64,000 nucleotides of DNA from Saprospiraceae bacterium (GCA_020627705.1 JAHDGJ010000001.1:497633-561632), one strand, 5' to 3'; shown: positions 45,145-57,561, counted from the stretch's first letter. Numbers and translations: made by a program. The notes: a model not told the origin generated them from the letters alone.

Positions 45145-45549
45145 CTATTGAATACAGAATTCTGCTTCGCCAAATTCTCTTTGCTCACAATCATGATCTA
45201 AACAAGCAAATACTTCCAAATGGAAACATGTTCCTGAAGGATAGCTGCATAAATCTACTTCTTGATCGAAGTTAAATTGGGCATCGTGCTGATGCATGTC
45301 TACATCCAAAATCAAATCAGAGGTATCATCTTCTGGATGCAGTTTAATTTCTATTTCGTGATTTTCGTCAGTAGCCACAACATCTATATGGATATGTACA
45401 TCGGCACAATCCGCTACTGTCTCCCCATCAAGAGGCTCTTCAATCGTAATGGTTATTGAATTGGTTTCTTCATCATCATCCTTACAACCCGTCACCAACA
45501 AACCGAAACAAAGCAGTGGAAGCAAATAGTGGAATTTAATTTTTTTCAT
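45145..45549 (-). CDS. Small histidine-containing lipoprotein in the same putative zinc regulon
   Basis: A 134-residue lipoprotein (LVTGC, Cys22) with an acidic linker (KDDDEET) and a single beta-sandwich-like domain. Potential metal ligands include DVHIHID, ENHEIEIKLHPEDD, VDMHQHD and CLDHDCEQ, with six cysteines in the mature domain. It resembles a shortened DUF4625-like domain, by eye only. Its promoter has the same palindrome placement as the DUF4625 gene, so it should belong to the same regulon. It may capture or buffer metal for the receptor. Confidence 0.75.
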   Translation of the reverse strand: MKKIKFHYLLPLLCFGLLVTGCKDDDEETNSITITIEEPLDGETVADCADVHIHIDVVATDENHEIEIKLHPEDDTSDLILDVDMHQHDAQFNFDQEVDLCSYPSGTCFHLEVFACLDHDCEQREFGEAEFCIQ

Positions 45550-45600
45550 TTCTGAATTTATTTGTTATTAAAAATTATAGTCTTAATCCTTTTCTTGACT

Positions 45601-45630
45601 CAAAGATAACAAGAATAATTTAATATGCAA
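45601..45630 (-). promoter_or_regulatory. Promoter of the small His-containing lipoprotein gene
   Basis: On the minus strand a TTG (45630-45628) is followed after 19 bases by TATCTTTG (45608-45601), an exact TAnnTTTG. The spacing, and the position of the TTG in the downstream half of the palindrome, are the same as at the DUF4625 promoter. The leader is about 45 bases. Confidence 0.6.
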
Positions 45631-45640
45631 CATTGTTGCA
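45626..45640. promoter_or_regulatory. Fur/Zur-like operator 3
   Basis: TGCAAC-ATT-GTTGCA is a perfect palindrome, extendable by one base on each side. A lone half site (GTTGCAT) lies at 45671-45677. Confidence 0.7.
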
Positions 45641-45801
45641 TTTGAAGCGATTAAATAATTATATCCACTTGTTGCATAAAAAAGGATGATTGAACTTGCT
45701 ACAAACGACCCGACACAATAAGTACGTCAGCAAACACTGTTTTAGCAATACATGAGTAGCCTTGTAAGAAAACTAGGAAAGTGAATAAAATTAATTTTTG
45801 A

Positions 45802-47193
45802 TTAAGACAGATGACCATTAATCTTTAGCACACTGTCCTTTGCATCTCCGTAAAGCATGTCCGTATTGTCTTTGAAAAAAAGTGGATTCTGGACTCCCGC
45901 ATAACCCGTTGCCATAGAACGCTTCATTACGATTACTTTGCCCGCATTCCAAACTTGTATAACAGGCATCCCATATATCGGACTGTTTGGATCATTTTCT
46001 GCCCCCGGATTGACGATATCGTTTGCACCTACCACTAGCACTACATCCGTTTCATCCATATCTTCATTGACTTCTTCCATTTCCAACACAATGTCATACG
46101 GTACATTGGCCTCTGCCAACAAGACATTCATATGTCCTGGCAGTCGTCCCGCTACAGGATGAATCCCAAAATGAACGGCAGTCCCATTTTTTTGAAGACG
46201 TTCTACCATTTCGAAAATAGGATACTGCGCCTTCGCGACGGCCATTCCATATCCTGGAACCACCACGACTTTTTTGGCTTCCTTCAATAATTCTGCTACG
46301 GCTTCATGATCCGTGGCAGTAACCTCTCCTGTAACTTGCATTGCCTCTCCTTTGGGTGCATCACCAAAACCACCAAAAATGACAGACCAAAAAGAGCGGT
46401 TCATCGCCTCGCACATAATGATAGAAAGAATCGCTCCCGAACTTCCTACTAAGGCCCCAGTAACAATTAGAAGGTCATTGCCTAACATAAATCCCGCAGC
46501 TGCAGCTGCCCATCCCGAATACGAATTAAGCATGGATACTACCACTGGCATGTCTGCACCGCCAATCGCCATCACCAACATGATCCCAATGAAACAAGAA
46601 ATTACCGTCATGACAATGAGGAATACCATTCCTGTGGTTCCAGGAGCAGAAATAAACAGCACACAAAGCACGATACAAAAGAGTACCAAAACGATGTTCA
46701 CCAGATGTCGGCCTGGATAAATCAAAGGCTTGCTCCGAATGCGCCCTTCAAGTTTACCCCATGCAATGACAGAACCCGTAAAAGTGATCGCTCCTATAAA
46801 TACGCCTATGAATATTTCGACATAATGAATGTTTTTAAGGGTACCCGTCAATTCTTGGGTATGTGGATCAAGGTAAGAACCAAATCCTACCAAAACTGCT
46901 GCGAGTCCAACAAAACTATGAAGGATAGCAACGAGCTGAGGCATGGCAGTCATTTCTACTTTTCGAGCTACCGCGACACCAATTAAAGAGGCAATGGCAA
47001 TGGCGACGATAATATAAATATGCCCATGCACCCCTTCGCCAAGCACCGTAGAGACAATGGCAATGATCATCCCGATGATGCCATATAAAACGCCTTTTTT
47101 GGCGGACTCTTGGGAAGACAATCCTCCTAAACTCAGTATAAATAATATACTAGCAAATAAATATGAAGCTATTTGTATTTGTGATGATATCAT
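45802..47193 (-). CDS. pntB: Proton-translocating NAD(P)+ transhydrogenase, beta subunit
   Basis: A 463-residue subunit. The N-terminal half has about eight or nine membrane helices (dII, proton channel). The C-terminal dIII domain binds NADP(H), with [39 protein letters not shown] (in pieces), [13 protein letters not shown] and [25 protein letters not shown] (in pieces). With the alpha subunit it uses proton-motive force to make NADPH from NADH. It starts four bases after the pntA stop. The 252 bases upstream of 45802 contain only the operator-3 promoter and AT-rich sequence. Confidence 0.96.
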   Translation of the reverse strand: MISSQIQIASYLFASILFILSLGGLSSQESAKKGVLYGIIGMIIAIVSTVLGEGVHGHIYIIVAIAIASLIGVAVARKVEMTAMPQLVAILHSFVGLAAVLVGFGSYLDPHTQELTGTLKNIHYVEIFIGVFIGAITFTGSVIAWGKLEGRIRSKPLIYPGRHLVNIVLVLFCIVLCVLFISAPGTTGMVFLIVMTVISCFIGIMLVMAIGGADMPVVVSMLNSYSGWAAAAAGFMLGNDLLIVTGALVGSSGAILSIIMCEAMNRSFWSVIFGGFGDAPKGEAMQVTGEVTATDHEAVAELLKEAKKVVVVPGYGMAVAKAQYPIFEMVERLQKNGTAVHFGIHPVAGRLPGHMNVLLAEANVPYDIVLEMEEVNEDMDETDVVLVVGANDIVNPGAENDPNSPIYGMPVIQVWNAGKVIVMKRSMATGYAGVQNPLFFKDNTDMLYGDAKDSVLKINGHLS

Positions 47194-47197
47194 GGGC

Positions 47198-48724
47198 TTA
47201 CTTTCTAAACATTTTCAACATACGATGCGTCACCAAAAAACCGCCCACTATATTTATAGTCGCCACCAAAATGGCAATGGAAGCAAGGATCGTCATGGGA
47301 TCTGATAAGTTGTCTTTGGTTTGCAGCAACCCCCCTATAATAATTATACCACTTATTGCATTGGTCACGGCCATCAAAGGAGTATGGAGTGAATGCGAAA
47401 CATTCCATATGACCTGCCATCCCACAAAGACGGACAAAACGAATACCGTAAAGTGTCCCATAAATTCGGGAGGAGCGACTAAAGCCAACATATAAAGACC
47501 AGCTCCAATAATCCCCAAGTTTATCAGAGAAGACCATATGGATTTTTCTTTTTTCCCCACTGCTTCAGGCACTGCTTCTTTAGATTCCACCTTAGGTTTT
47601 TGTGGACTAACCGGTAGCGGTTCTGGTGGCCAATTTACCTTGCCGTCAAAAGTAACCATTGCTCTTTTGACCACGTCGTCTTCCATGTCAATATTAAAGC
47701 CCTCGGCTTTGCCCATGTCATCAAGCAAATGACATAAATTATTGCCATAAAGTTGGCTGGCTTGAGAAGGAAGTTGATCAAGTTTTCCAATGATCGTAAC
47801 GCCATTTTCGGTGGTATAAATCTCCCCATCTTTTGTCAACGTACAATTGCCGCCAGTAGACGCAGCAAGATCCACAATAACAGATCCTGATTTCATTGCA
47901 GCTACATGATAATCTAGTATAAGTTCTGGAGCTTTTCGTCCCGGAATCTGAGCGGTGGTGATTATTATATCAACTTCTTTTGCTTGCTCTTTAAACAAGG
48001 CCATTTCGGCTTCTATAAATTCTTTACTCATCACTTTGGAGTATCCAGAATCTGTTGCGCCATCTTCTTCGATATCCACAGTTAGGAAACTTGCCCCCAT
48101 ACTTTCAATCTGCTCCGCCACTTCCATTCGTGTGTCAAAGGCTCTCACAATCGCACCTAACGACTTTGCAGCACCTATGGCAGCAAGGCCTGCCACGCCA
48201 GCTCCAATCACCAATACTTTGGCCGGATCAACTTTTCCTGCAGCCGTAATCTGTCCATTCAAAAATCGACCATAATGATTGGCCGCTTCGATCACAGAAC
48301 GGTATCCCGCGATGTTTGCCATAGAAGAAAGCACATCCATTTTTTGCGCACGAGAGATTCTCGGGATGGCATCCATAGCAATAGCGTTTACCCCTTTGCT
48401 GGCCAATTTTTGCAACAAGGCCTCATTTTGACCTGGATTCAAATAGCTCAAAGTGACCTGGCCTTTTTGAAGGTATTCTATTTCTTCCTCTTCAAAGGCT
48501 TGAACCTTGAGAATGATTTGAGCTCGGCTGTATAGTTCTTTTGCACTGGGAACAATGGTGGCACCGACCGATTCAAAATCATCATTTGAATAATTGGCCT
48601 CCACTCCGGCATTTGATTCAATCAAAACATCAAATCCTTGTTTGACCAGTCTTTTAACTGTTTTGGGCGTTGCCCCTACTCTACGCTCACCAGCGACAAG
48701 TTCTTTGGGTACTCCTACTATCAT
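47198..48724 (-). CDS. pntA: Proton-translocating NAD(P)+ transhydrogenase, alpha subunit
   Basis: A 508-residue subunit in the full-length (E. coli-like) form: dI, residues about 1-375, binds NAD(H) ([22 protein letters not shown] in pieces, [35 protein letters not shown]). A linker with a Pro- and Lys-rich stretch (about 375-395) leads to three or four membrane helices at the C-terminus. Some bacteria split this subunit in two; here it is one chain. It is the first gene of the pntAB operon. The 219 bases upstream to the divergent barrel-like gene show no gene. Confidence 0.96.
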   Translation of the reverse strand: MIVGVPKELVAGERRVGATPKTVKRLVKQGFDVLIESNAGVEANYSNDDFESVGATIVPSAKELYSRAQIILKVQAFEEEEIEYLQKGQVTLSYLNPGQNEALLQKLASKGVNAIAMDAIPRISRAQKMDVLSSMANIAGYRSVIEAANHYGRFLNGQITAAGKVDPAKVLVIGAGVAGLAAIGAAKSLGAIVRAFDTRMEVAEQIESMGASFLTVDIEEDGATDSGYSKVMSKEFIEAEMALFKEQAKEVDIIITTAQIPGRKAPELILDYHVAAMKSGSVIVDLAASTGGNCTLTKDGEIYTTENGVTIIGKLDQLPSQASQLYGNNLCHLLDDMGKAEGFNIDMEDDVVKRAMVTFDGKVNWPPEPLPVSPQKPKVESKEAVPEAVGKKEKSIWSSLINLGIIGAGLYMLALVAPPEFMGHFTVFVLSVFVGWQVIWNVSHSLHTPLMAVTNAISGIIIIGGLLQTKDNLSDPMTILASIAILVATINIVGGFLVTHRMLKMFRK

Positions 48725-48943
48725 AGTTTAATTTGTGTAATCAGCGTGCTTACAGTTTGGTAAATAAATCTGGAAAGCCTGCAAAATACAAAGCCTTGAT
48801 AAATAAAAATTATTTTAATATCTGAAGTTTGTAGTTTTTAAAGAGTAATGATGCCATCAAACAATCACCGACAAACACATATGCATTAGTAACTTTTAGA
48901 TTTATATTTATTACAATATTTTTTGCAACTTAAAAAAAACATC

Positions 48944-49780
48944 ATGGACTACCGTTTTATCCTCTTAAGTCTTTTTTTCTTCTGTTCATTTTCATTGACA
49001 TCGCAATCAATAAGTTATAATTATGAAGAAGAAAATATTATTAGGTTGGAGTTTAACAGGCCAATTTTTAAAGAAGGCATTGACGCCAATTTTCTAACCT
49101 TTGACTCGTTTTTGAATGGCGAATTTAAAGTAGGAAACAATAACAAAATTTCATTTGAAATTCCCTTCACTACATTTTCATTTGATTTTGGTATTGCTAG
49201 CGAAAAAGACTCAAAGTTTGGAAACGTCGCTATTGGCTATCAGTTTCGCAAAGCAGGGCAACCAAATTACTTTGATTTAAAACTTCGCCTTCCAACAACA
49301 GATGAAAACAGTTTCATTTTCATTTTTACAGATTATACAGAACGACTAAGCGCTATAATACCTAATATCTTATCTGTTGAAGGCCTTTATAATATTGAAT
49401 CCCAAAATACCACAGGATCATATTATAGATTTAGACCTGGAATCAGCTTTTGGTATCCTACCGGTGACGATTCTTTTTCAGATGATTTCGAAATGCTTTT
49501 AAATCTAAATTTCCTTGGAGGATTTCGAGGAGACAAATTTGATCTAAATGCAGGATTAATAACTTCATCGATACTAACAGAAAAAGATATTGAATTAGAT
49601 GAAAGAGTATTTAGACAATTAATTTCAACTTTTACTTTTACAGCGAATAATTTTAAACCAGGAATTATAGTTCGAGTACCACTTGGAGATGACTTTAATG
49701 ATTCTTATGGTTTTTCTCTTGGCATACAAATGACCTACATTTTTGGAGATAATTCCAAGAATCCAATTGAAACGAATTGA
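48944..49780 (+). CDS. Outer-membrane barrel-like protein, unknown
   Basis: A 278-residue protein. The ATG at 48944 is used rather than the upstream TTG at 48923, because the signal peptide (residues 1-19, ending LTSQ) begins there. The rest alternates hydrophobic and polar residues in many short strands (FKVGNNNKISFEIPF, GNVAIGYQFRKAG, NYFDLKLRLPTTDENSFIF, FRPGISFWYPTGDD, YGFSLGIQMTYIFGD), as in small barrels. It resembles transporter-like outer-membrane proteins of Bacteroidota, but I recognise no family. It is monocistronic and convergent with the cyclase-fold gene. Confidence 0.65.
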   Translation: MDYRFILLSLFFFCSFSLTSQSISYNYEEENIIRLEFNRPIFKEGIDANFLTFDSFLNGEFKVGNNNKISFEIPFTTFSFDFGIASEKDSKFGNVAIGYQFRKAGQPNYFDLKLRLPTTDENSFIFIFTDYTERLSAIIPNILSVEGLYNIESQNTTGSYYRFRPGISFWYPTGDDSFSDDFEMLLNLNFLGGFRGDKFDLNAGLITSSILTEKDIELDERVFRQLISTFTFTANNFKPGIIVRVPLGDDFNDSYGFSLGIQMTYIFGDNSKNPIETN

Positions 49781-49863
49781 AATTCTACATAGTTATTTTA
49801 TTAAGAGATTCAAAAAAGTGATACATAACTTTTAATCCATCTTTTCACAAAACTACGAACTGT

Positions 49864-49900
49864 GATTTGAAGAGAGGAGTTATGCCCCTCTCTTCAAATC
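49864..49900. terminator. Strong hairpin between convergent genes
   Basis: A perfect 14-base-pair stem (49864-49877 with 49887-49900) and a nine-base loop, starting four bases past the stop of the leftward gene and 84 bases past the rightward one. Neither strand has a clear T-run, so it may act as an mRNA 3'-end stabiliser or a bidirectional, Rho-assisted terminator. Confidence 0.55.
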
Positions 49901-49904
49901 AATA

Positions 49905-51182
49905 TTATCCACCGATTTTCTTTAGTTCTTCAATATCATTATTGATAGAGAGGATCATCAAACATGTTGCTGTACAAAATACAGGGCTTGTAATACAATG
50001 ATGCCCGTTCCAGCTACCGTCATTATTCTGGATGCCAGTCAAGGTTGCGGACATCGAATCATACCAATTTTTCCATTCTTTATCATCGTTTATTATTAAG
50101 GATTCTCCAGTCTGCAAAAAACTCATAAATTCTTCCCCGCCATTGTTGCCAAATCCATTCATTACTTCTCTGTCCTGAGCAACTGTTTTGGCCGAATCGT
50201 AAATCTTATTTGCCGTGTCCAGCTCTAAGGCCTCCTCTTCTGACAGACCAGCTTTTCTTAAGTTTTCGTAGCTCACGACCACTTCATCTATTTCCTTATT
50301 CTTGTAGGCCTTTTTTATAGTTTCTTTGGCTTTTCTAGAAGATTGCGCATTGGCACGAAACGAACCAGAGACGGAGTAGAGCATGATCCCAGCGCCATCT
50401 TTGGTCTCTACTTTTTCGGAGACTGGATTATAGTTTTTGCTTTGATACTCTTTGGCTTTTTTGAGACGAATACCGTCTACCGAAACGCCTTGGGATTGAG
50501 CTGATTCTAAAGCATTGGCTGCATAAGCCGATTGCAAAACACCAGCCCATCCAGCGCCATTCGACCGCCCTTGATCATCCATAGCATATTGCACCATATC
50601 CACCCCTTTGTTTAATGCGTTGAATACTCTAGTATATTCTTCAGACTGTTTGTCTAAAGTCTCCAAAAAATTACTCAGATGTTGCGTGGTCAAAACCAAG
50701 TCTATGTTTTGCCCCAACTTCCTTTGTATCTGAGTCCCTTCCAAATGAGTGATGGCCTCATTTGGCGCGGCTTGCTCCATAGCATTGAGCAAAAAATTAT
50801 TGGCCTTGTCTAAGGCCGCTTTCAATTTTCCATTGGTATTGCTTTTGCCGGAGCGAAGCAAGGCCATGGCAACCATAGCAGTCGTAGCGGGATCAGCCGA
50901 AACTTTGTGTGGATCCATTTCTCTTTGGTTCCGATGTGAACCCGCACCCCATCCACCGTTAGCATGTTGGGCATCCAAAATCCAAGTTAATCCTCGATCG
51001 ATGGAGGCCTTTATGGCAGCAAATGATTCCGGCTTAATGTTATCATCCATTTCGATTTCGCCAAAAACAGTGTTAAAAACACATTCTTCTGGTTTGATTG
51101 GATTGGGTTCGTAGATTGAAAAAGCATAAATACTTCCTAAAGCAATTGCCCCAAAAAGCATCATCAAAAGTCTTGATCTCAT
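49905..51182 (-). CDS. Exported prenyltransferase/squalene-cyclase-fold protein, unknown substrate
   Basis: A 425-residue protein with an N-terminal hydrophobic export signal (about residues 5-22). Repeats of an alpha-alpha toroid are suggested by LTWILDAQHANGGWGAG, DPATTAMVAMALLRSGKS and, near the C-terminus, LTGIQNNDGSWNGHHCITSPVFCTATCLMIL (in pieces). These have the QxxxGxW-type spacing of terpene cyclases and related proteins. Catalytic DxDD or metal-binding prenyltransferase motifs are not evident, so it may be a non-enzymatic toroid, like some surface proteins. The gene is preceded by the G-run array. Confidence 0.65.
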   Translation of the reverse strand: MRSRLLMMLFGAIALGSIYAFSIYEPNPIKPEECVFNTVFGEIEMDDNIKPESFAAIKASIDRGLTWILDAQHANGGWGAGSHRNQREMDPHKVSADPATTAMVAMALLRSGKSNTNGKLKAALDKANNFLLNAMEQAAPNEAITHLEGTQIQRKLGQNIDLVLTTQHLSNFLETLDKQSEEYTRVFNALNKGVDMVQYAMDDQGRSNGAGWAGVLQSAYAANALESAQSQGVSVDGIRLKKAKEYQSKNYNPVSEKVETKDGAGIMLYSVSGSFRANAQSSRKAKETIKKAYKNKEIDEVVVSYENLRKAGLSEEEALELDTANKIYDSAKTVAQDREVMNGFGNNGGEEFMSFLQTGESLIINDDKEWKNWYDSMSATLTGIQNNDGSWNGHHCITSPVFCTATCLMILSINNDIEELKKIGG

Positions 51183-51304
51183 GATTTGAAATTTAATAGT
51201 TAAAGAATACGTTGGCCTCCGTTTACTAGATAGATGTAAATCTCAAACCGATTACATAAAAAAGAATCGACAAATTATTATTCGTAGGAATTTGAAGAGT
51301 ATGA

Positions 51305-51376
51305 GGGGGAAGGTTCGGGGTTCGGAGCTAGGGGTTCGGAGCTAGGGGTTGGGGTTGATGGTTTGGAGTTCGGGGG
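51305..51376 (+). repeat. G-run array with a 14-base tandem duplication
   Basis: Six runs of four or five G lie within 72 bases: 51305-51309, 51317-51320, 51331-51334, 51345-51348, 51351-51354 and 51372-51376. GGGGTTCGGAGCTA is present twice in tandem (51317-51330, 51331-51344), followed by two GGGGTT units. The surrounding DNA is AT-rich, so this composition is striking. Four closely spaced G-runs can form a quadruplex. The array ends at the stop codon of the leftward gene. Confidence 0.8.
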
Positions 51377-51979
51377 TTACATTGTTTTTAAGGCATCGCT
51401 TATGGCTTTCCAATAAAATTGCTCCATGCTTGTCCAGTCTTCAAAAATGGGAATCCATCCACTTTTTGCATACCCTCGAAATTTGAGTTGATCTTCTTTC
51501 GATAAATTTTGAAAGTCTCCGGCCAGCGAATAGTAACTTCCAAAAACATTGAGCTCTGTCATACGGGCCGAGACATCGCTCATGTGATCTACTAATTCGT
51601 CATGGGCAAAATACACCTTTGCCAATTCTTTATACAGATTTTTATCAATGTGTGTTTTGAATTTGTCGTTTTCAGCAAGTTTCCATGCAACATTGGTCAC
51701 TGGCGTTGATTTTAAAATTAGACTTGTTTGGAGCGGATTCTTTCTTAAGTTTTGCAGTAAAGTATCGTGATAGACTCCATACTCTTCCAAAATTTTTAGA
51801 TTGGATTTCATCTCTTCCTTGATGTCTTCAAGATGAAATTCAACCATTTTTTTCTCTTTCCTATTTTCATTCCACGAGTTTAGGCTAAAGGCCAATAGGA
51901 CACTAAAAGTCATCAACAAAAAATCGATAAAATAAGATTTAAATTTTTTACCAAAAAAATTAAAGTATTTTTCTTTCAT
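51377..51979 (-). CDS. Single-pass membrane protein with N-terminal anchor, unknown
   Basis: A 200-residue protein. The ATG at 51979 is chosen because the longer frame (to 52027) would overlap the divergent phosphatase gene. It has one N-terminal membrane segment (about residues 16-33, YFIDFLLMTFSVLLAFSLNSW) followed by a basic ENRKEKK stretch and a helical domain. The pattern FxxxFLxVxLAFxLNxWNE is shared by many small Bacteroidota proteins of unknown function (a DUF6090-like family, by recall). The downstream G-run array starts directly after its stop. Confidence 0.65.
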   Translation of the reverse strand: MKEKYFNFFGKKFKSYFIDFLLMTFSVLLAFSLNSWNENRKEKKMVEFHLEDIKEEMKSNLKILEEYGVYHDTLLQNLRKNPLQTSLILKSTPVTNVAWKLAENDKFKTHIDKNLYKELAKVYFAHDELVDHMSDVSARMTELNVFGSYYSLAGDFQNLSKEDQLKFRGYAKSGWIPIFEDWTSMEQFYWKAISDALKTM

Positions 51980-52021
51980 TTGGATATGATACAGTTTATA
52001 GGAATTTGATAGCTTTAATAT

Positions 52022-53038
52022 ATGCACAAATTATTATTCTCCTTATTCTGTTTTTTCATCTTTGCTGGCTGCGTAAATAAAAAAAGATCGGAAGAAGTCC
52101 CTTCGATTCAAACGGATGACCAAAGTTTTGTCATTGCTTTTGGCTCTTGTAACAAACACAACAAACAGCAAGATCTTTGGGATCAAATATTAAAACAAAG
52201 TCCAGATCTTTGGATTTGGTTGGGCGACATGGTATATGGGGACACCAAGGATATGACCGTTTTAAAAGAAAAATATGATGCCCAAAATGAAGTTAACGAA
52301 TATAAAAATTTCACGGCGCAAGTACCCATTGTAGGTACATGGGATGACCACGATTACGGGACTAATAATGGGGACAAGCATTATCCTCAAAAGGCACAAA
52401 GCAGAGATCTTGCATTAGAATTTTTGGGTGTAGATAAAAAAAATGAGGTTTGGCAAAGGGATGGAATCTATCAGAGTTATACCTATTCCTTCAATGATAA
52501 AACGATTAGGCTGTTGCTCCTTGACATTAGATACTTCAGCGACCGCGCATTTAAGCGAAACAAAAAATATACAAAGGACCCAAAAGCGGACATCCTAGGA
52601 GAAGAGCAATGGGCCTGGCTCACAAGCGAATTGGACAAAGAAGAGGATCTTTTACTAATTGCTAGTGGCACGCAAATAATCCCAGAAGAACATAGGTTTG
52701 AGAAATGGGCAAACTTCCCAACATCTCGAAAGAGGTTGATGGGTCTTTTAGAGAAAGAAACTACGTCCAACATTGTATTGCTAAGTGGAGATCGACACCT
52801 TGCAGAAATATCAAAATTCGCTTTGGACTCCAAAGACATTTACGAAATAACATCAAGTGGGCTTACTCATTCTTATCGCAATTTTACATCAGAACCTAAT
52901 GCCTTTAGAATCGGTCAAGTTTGTCCCAAAAGAAATTATGGCACTTTAAAACTAACCAACGATTCTATTTACCTAAATATTCATCAAAAAAATAGTTTGC
53001 ATCAGCAAGTAGGAGTAGCTTTTGATTCAAATAAATAG
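52022..53038 (+). CDS. PhoD-like alkaline phosphatase lipoprotein
   Basis: A 338-residue lipoprotein (IFAGC, Cys14) with a metallophosphatase fold. Visible motifs are FGSCNKHNK, WIWLGDMVYGD, VGTWDDHDYGTNNGD, LLLDIRYFSD and VLLSGDRHLAEIS, the PhoD-family metal-binding Asp, Asn and His residues. These enzymes release phosphate from extracellular mono- and diesters. The ATG is 42 bases from the divergent membrane protein start. The 3' end overlaps the convergent VanZ gene by 12 bases. Confidence 0.9.
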   Translation: MHKLLFSLFCFFIFAGCVNKKRSEEVPSIQTDDQSFVIAFGSCNKHNKQQDLWDQILKQSPDLWIWLGDMVYGDTKDMTVLKEKYDAQNEVNEYKNFTAQVPIVGTWDDHDYGTNNGDKHYPQKAQSRDLALEFLGVDKKNEVWQRDGIYQSYTYSFNDKTIRLLLLDIRYFSDRAFKRNKKYTKDPKADILGEEQWAWLTSELDKEEDLLLIASGTQIIPEEHRFEKWANFPTSRKRLMGLLEKETTSNIVLLSGDRHLAEISKFALDSKDIYEITSSGLTHSYRNFTSEPNAFRIGQVCPKRNYGTLKLTNDSIYLNIHQKNSLHQQVGVAFDSNK

Positions 53039-53410
53039 CACCTCTTCTTCACCATTAGATTTTACTACATAAGTCCTGTAGGCTAAAATTCCTGCGGCTA
53101 CGCCCAATACATCCGCCAACAAATCCATGTTGTCGTAGCCTCTTCCTGGTATATAGATTTGTAGGACTTCCGTTACCAAACCATAAAGCATAGCTAAAAT
53201 CCCTGCATACAAAAGGACATGCCTGACGTAAAAAACGCGACTCAGTGAAATGCCTAGAATAAAGAAAATTCCGAAATGTAAAATTTTGTCAGTCCCTCCA
53301 GGGGCAAAACTTGCTACATTATGAATACCACTGTCTAATGGAACAGGCAATAGTGTCCCAACCAAAATTATTATGCCTACAATGACTACTGTGTTAATTT
53401 TTGCTTTCAT
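53027..53410 (-). CDS. VanZ family protein
   Basis: A 127-residue membrane protein with four hydrophobic segments. Motifs include DKILHFGIFFILGISLSR, LYGLVTEVLQIYIPGRGYDNMDLLADVLGV (in pieces), as in VanZ-like proteins. The family's molecular role is unclear, although the namesake raises teicoplanin resistance. Its last four codons overlap the PhoD-like gene end on the opposite strand. Confidence 0.88.
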   Translation of the reverse strand: MKAKINTVVIVGIIILVGTLLPVPLDSGIHNVASFAPGGTDKILHFGIFFILGISLSRVFYVRHVLLYAGILAMLYGLVTEVLQIYIPGRGYDNMDLLADVLGVAAGILAYRTYVVKSNGEEEVLFI

Positions 53411-53541
53411 ATTTCAAAAATGACAGCAAAATCTTGACAACAGATTACCGAGCTATTATTCGTTTGTAGTTTTCGACAATTTGTACGTAGCTAGTTGTAA
53501 AAGGCGATTTTAATATATTGCATTCCGATTCACCGGATTAA

Positions 53542-54273
53542 ATGATTCGAATACTGCGCATTTTTTATTATTCCAAAATCAAGTTGGACATCCCTCCACA
53601 ATATCATTTGATCTTGATGGAATACAGTGATTATTACAAAGGATTAAGCCAACCACTAAAAGTTAGGTTCTTAAAGAGGCTTGTGATCAGCAAAAAATTC
53701 TTAAACTTTCAAGCTGTTCAATTTCCCATGGTTACGGACGAAATGTCGGTATTGATAACCAGTGCCTTGATACAAATGACCTTTGGTTTGAGGAGATATG
53801 TGCTCAAGAGATTCAAAACTATTTTTGTAGTGCCAAACACCTACAGTTTTGCGCAATACCCTGCTTTGCTTGGCCATGTGGATCATGACAAAAACGTAAT
53901 TGCCATGTCATGGCCAGCAATAAAAAAAGGCTACATTATCCCTGATGATGCTATGAATGTTGCACTGCACGAATTGGCTCATGCCATTCAAGGAGAGCAT
54001 CAAAAAAATCTTTTTTACAATAAATTTTTCAGCAGAACAAAGAAGATTAAATGGTCCAAAGAAGGATTACTGGAAATTTACAGAATCCGACAGAATAAAT
54101 CTTATCTACGGGAATATGCAGGTCAAAACTTGAGTGAACTTTTTGCTGTAAGTATGGAGTGCTTTTTTGAACAACCCGATATGTTTAAAAAAAATGTCCC
54201 CAAACTTTATGTGCTTATGGCTAAGTTATTAAATCAAGATCCTGTGAATAAAAAATACCCACTGCTTTCTTAA
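53542..54273 (+). CDS. MtfA-like zinc-dependent peptidase
   Basis: A 243-residue protein. Zinc-site motif HELAH at residues 143-147 (in VALHELAHAIQGEH) and a downstream NLSELFAVSMECFFEQPDMF with the third-ligand region fit MtfA/DgsA anti-repressor peptidases. In E. coli, MtfA controls Mlc and sugar uptake. In Bacteroidota the target is unknown. The gene's last codons contain the left arm of one of two interleaved inverted repeats (54258-54316). Confidence 0.87.
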   Translation: MIRILRIFYYSKIKLDIPPQYHLILMEYSDYYKGLSQPLKVRFLKRLVISKKFLNFQAVQFPMVTDEMSVLITSALIQMTFGLRRYVLKRFKTIFVVPNTYSFAQYPALLGHVDHDKNVIAMSWPAIKKGYIIPDDAMNVALHELAHAIQGEHQKNLFYNKFFSRTKKIKWSKEGLLEIYRIRQNKSYLREYAGQNLSELFAVSMECFFEQPDMFKKNVPKLYVLMAKLLNQDPVNKKYPLLS

Positions 54274-54316
54274 AACAAAAAGCTAGACAATCCGCAGTGG
54301 GTTTGCCTAGCTTTTT
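54258..54316. terminator. Interleaved inverted repeats at the katG / MtfA-like gene junction
   Basis: Two inverted repeats overlap in the order A-B-A'-B': A is CCCACTGC (54258-54265) with A' at 54294-54301; B is AAAAAGCTAG (54277-54286) with B' CTAGCTTTTT (54307-54316). B/B' is a perfect 10-base-pair stem ending in a T-run on each strand, a bidirectional terminator. A/A' could form an alternative or pseudoknotted hairpin. A lies inside the last codons of the MtfA-like gene. Confidence 0.7.
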
Positions 54317-54341
54317 TATTAGTTGTAATTGCTTAGGGTAA

Positions 54342-57561
<3,220 letters not shown>

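Noticed and set aside
45671..45677. Lone GTTGCAT near operator 3
   Set aside because: Only a half site with no partner at the required spacing, so not listed as an operator.
46313..46720. Plus-strand 135-codon frame inside pntB
   Set aside because: It lies entirely within pntB on the opposite strand, and the low-complexity peptide (many P, T, S, I) follows from the codon pattern of pntB.
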